Shown: in pieces, positions 5,964-7,223 of the stretch
How positions within the stretch are numbered: position 1 is the first letter of the stretch
Layout: each line of letters begins with the position of its first letter
Origin: Patescibacteria group bacterium
GTDB lineage: Bacteria > Patescibacteriota > Minisyncoccia > UBA6257 > HR35
NCBI GenBank assembly: GCA_025060085.1
Contig: JANXCM010000029.1
Location: 1 to 7,223 of the forward strand
DNA: 7,223 nt
Direction of reading: 5' to 3'
Translations under genes and position numbers: made by a program
Notes under the pieces: model-generated
Databases searched by the model: none
What the model saw: the letters and a program-made list of their open reading frames with translations, nothing else
What the model was told of the DNA's origin: nothing

Positions 5964-5985
5964 AATCGGACCGACTTATCCGATT
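5964..5985. other. 7-bp stem-loop in the leader of the basic peptide gene
   Basis: AATCGGA (5964-5970) and TCCGATT (5979-5985) form a 7-bp stem with an 8-base loop. The left arm and loop also contain the short dyad TCGG-A-CCGA (5966-5974), an alternative pairing. On the plus strand a run of T follows, giving a terminator shape, but there is no plus-strand gene to end. On the minus strand it would be a leader hairpin between murB and the peptide gene. Confidence 0.4.
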
Positions 5986-5995
5986 TTTATTATTA

Positions 5996-6019
5996 AAAAT
6001 ATTTTTTAAAAAATATTTT
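5996..6019. repeat. 24-bp perfect A/T palindrome between murB and the peptide gene
   Basis: The sequence is an exact palindrome centred between 6007 and 6008, built from six T then six A flanked by AAAATA and TATTTT. It could form an A/T cruciform or a weak hairpin after murB. In DNA this rich in A and T such palindromes can arise by chance. Confidence 0.4.
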
Positions 6020-6039
6020 GAATTTTTTATTCTATTTTA

Positions 6040-6071
6040 ATTATAAAAAAAATTTTTTTATTTTGATTCAA
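6040..6071 (-). promoter_or_regulatory. Possible promoter for the basic peptide gene, weak call
   Basis: A perfect TATAAT (-10) is at 6045-6040 on the minus strand. Upstream is TTGAAT (6071-6066), which resembles a -35 but at 20 bases spacing, longer than the usual 17. The spacer is a run of A then T. If used, transcription would give a leader of roughly 115 bases containing the two GC-bearing dyads. Confidence 0.25.
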
Positions 6072-6074
6072 AAT

Positions 6075-6083
6075 TGTGGATAA
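6075..6083 (-). promoter_or_regulatory. Perfect DnaA-box consensus just past the murB stop
   Basis: TGTGGATAA on the plus strand is TTATCCACA on the minus strand, an exact DnaA-box consensus one base beyond the murB stop codon. The shared sequence with 5584-5596 extends to 13 bases (TTATCCACAATTT), in opposite orientation. Confidence 0.4.
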
Positions 6084-6084
6084 C

Positions 6085-7014
6085 TTAACTAATAATTTCT
6101 ATTTCTTCTTTTAGATCTAAATTAAATTCTTCTTTCACTTTTTCTTTAATAAACTTAATTAAATCTAAAACATCTTGAGCTTTAGCATTGTTTACATTAA
6201 CGATAAAATTAGCATGTTTTTCAGAAATTTTTGCTCCACCTATTTGTTTTCCTTTTAAACCTAAAAATTCAATCACAAATGCCGTTGGTATTTTATTTCC
6301 TTTAATTACTTTATTTTTTTCTGCTAATTTTTTTAATTCAAAATTTACTTCTTCAATATTAAGGTTTTTAAAAATACTACCAACATTAGGGAATTCCAAA
6401 GGATGTTTATCTTTTCGATAATTTATTTTTTCATTCATTATTTTTAATAAACTTTCAGAATTTGAACCTGGATTTAAAATTAATTTTGTTTCAACTATCA
6501 ACCATTCGGGATTTTTTTTAAAAAAAGAATGACGATAAGCAAATTGACATTCTTCATTAGAAAATTTTTTTAATTCTTTTGTCAATAAATTAACTGCTAA
6601 AACTTCTTGAACGATATCTTTAATTTCTGAGCCAAAACAACCAGCATTACCTCTTATCGCTCCACCTAATTCTCCTGGTAAACCTCCTGCCCATTCTAAA
6701 CCTTGATAACCTAACCGACAAGATTCATAAACAACTTCTGACATTAATTTATTTGCCCCTAAAACAACTTCACCATTTTGAAAAAAATTAAATGTTTCAA
6801 ATTTAGGTTTAATAACTACACCATTATAATATTCATCAGTAAAAAGAATATTACTTCCTCCACCTAAAATAAAAAATTTAGTTTCTTTTTTAGATAAGAA
6901 ATCTATTAACTCCTCAACTTCTTTTAAAGTAGTGATAGTAATAAAATATTTTACCCTACCACCGATTTTAAAAGTAGTAAATTTTTTTATGGAAATATTT
7001 TCTAAAATTAACAT
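6085..7014 (-). CDS. murB: UDP-N-acetylenolpyruvoylglucosamine reductase MurB
   Basis: Cytoplasmic FAD enzyme that reduces UDP-GlcNAc-enolpyruvate with NADPH to UDP-N-acetylmuramate, the second committed step of peptidoglycan synthesis. It has 309 residues, normal for a type II MurB. Visible motifs are TTFKIGG (13-19), the FAD-binding GGGSNIL (51-57), GLPGELGGAIRGNAGCFG (111-128), YRHSFFK (160-166), GSIFKN (212-217) with the proton-donor Ser213, SEKHANFIVN (264-273), and the C-terminal LKEEIEII (301-308) with the expected catalytic Glu at about 304. The start shares one base with the stop of the upstream peptidase gene (TAATG). AAGAAGGT, a near match to a Shine-Dalgarno, lies about 12 bases before the ATG. 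Here murB is upstream of mraZ, not inside the downstream dcw block. Confidence 0.96.
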   Translation of the reverse strand: MLILENISIKKFTTFKIGGRVKYFITITTLKEVEELIDFLSKKETKFFILGGGSNILFTDEYYNGVVIKPKFETFNFFQNGEVVLGANKLMSEVVYESCRLGYQGLEWAGGLPGELGGAIRGNAGCFGSEIKDIVQEVLAVNLLTKELKKFSNEECQFAYRHSFFKKNPEWLIVETKLILNPGSNSESLLKIMNEKINYRKDKHPLEFPNVGSIFKNLNIEEVNFELKKLAEKNKVIKGNKIPTAFVIEFLGLKGKQIGGAKISEKHANFIVNVNNAKAQDVLDLIKFIKEKVKEEFNLDLKEEIEIIS

Positions 7015-7223
7015 TAAATAATTTTACCTTCTTCGCTTATCTTTTTAGCAAATTCTTTCAAAAGATAAACTCCAAAACCTAAAGAACCTTTTGAAAGATG
7101 ATCATCTTCACTGGCGGTCATTCTAGGAGCAATATCTATATGGATTAGATCAATTGGTTTAGCAAAATCCCACAAAAACATTGCTCCATGAATTGCTCCA
7201 CCCCATCTACTTTTTCCAATATT
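7014..7223 (-). CDS. M17 (leucyl aminopeptidase) family protein, C-terminal 69 residues only
   Basis: Partial gene running off the high-coordinate edge; the frame is open to the boundary and ends in TAA at 7016-7014. The visible part begins NIGKSRWGGAIHGAMFLWDF and continues with LIHIDIAPRM and KGSLGFGVYLLKEF. It matches the end of the M17 catalytic domain: GG-[AS]-I-x-x-A-x-F, then H-[LI]-DIA, then KG-x-[TS]-G-x-x-V-x-x-L. DIAP replaces the common DIAG, so it is a divergent member. The metal-binding and catalytic residues lie outside the window, so activity cannot be judged. The family normally removes N-terminal amino acids from peptides using two metal ions. The stop overlaps the murB start by one base, so the genes are co-transcribed and probably translationally coupled. 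Confidence 0.75.
   Translation of the reverse strand, partial: NIGKSRWGGAIHGAMFLWDFAKPIDLIHIDIAPRMTASEDDHLSKGSLGFGVYLLKEFAKKISEEGKII

Noticed and set aside
5564..6084. Chromosomal replication origin
   Set aside because: Only two perfect DnaA boxes are present, transcription does not diverge across the gap, and no replication gene is nearby. Kept only as a regulatory or titration possibility.
6188..6421. Plus-strand 77-codon open frame
   Set aside because: It is fully antisense to murB, whose motifs are intact through this region. No independent coding support was seen.
5132..7014. Alternative genetic code (UGA read as glycine, as in some Patescibacteria)
   Set aside because: MraZ and the 74-residue gene end at TGA in sensible places, and no conserved glycine in the visible motifs falls on TGA.
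1..7223. CRISPR array, insertion sequence, prophage or tRNA
   Set aside because: No regularly spaced repeats, transposase motifs, phage genes or cloverleaf were found on either strand by eye.

Overview
The window is a very A+T-rich bacterial segment in which every supported gene lies on the minus strand. Gene spacing is tight, with overlaps of 1 to 11 bases, and recognisable Shine-Dalgarno sequences are mostly absent. TAA, TAG and TGA all serve as stops, so the standard bacterial code (table 11) fits. Divergent but complete cell-wall and division proteins, the compact layout and the weak ribosome-binding signals suggest a Candidate Phyla Radiation (Patescibacteria) genome. That placement is an inference from style, not from a marker gene.

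Reading in the direction of transcription, from high to low coordinates, there are three blocks. (1) 7223-5783: the C-terminal end of an M17 (leucyl aminopeptidase) family protein is coupled by a 1-base overlap to murB. After a structured, extremely A+T-rich gap comes a 22-residue lysine-rich peptide gene (5916-5848), then a 14-bp perfect hairpin terminator. (2) 5633-2018: a short division and cell-wall (dcw) operon, mraZ-rsmH-ftsL-ftsI plus an unrecognised 74-residue membrane protein. It is preceded by an array of TGG boxes that looks like a MraZ operator and ends at an A+T-rich hairpin. All its junctions are overlapping or abutting. (3) 1996-21: a half-size EamA/DMT membrane protein and a CPA2-type cation:proton antiporter, followed by an A+T-only hairpin.

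In functional terms, MurB makes UDP-N-acetylmuramate for peptidoglycan. FtsI cross-links peptidoglycan at the septum, with the FtsL-like protein as its probable membrane partner. RsmH methylates 16S rRNA, and MraZ probably controls the operon. The genes between ftsI and the antiporter are membrane proteins without an obvious role in division.

The least explained parts are the intergenic region 5564-6084 and a GC-rich nested inverted repeat inside ftsL (4094-4145). The intergenic region holds the basic peptide gene, GC-bearing dyads in an A/T background, and two identical 13-mers in inverted orientation, each containing a perfect DnaA-box consensus. No tRNA, rRNA, CRISPR array, insertion sequence or defence gene was seen.
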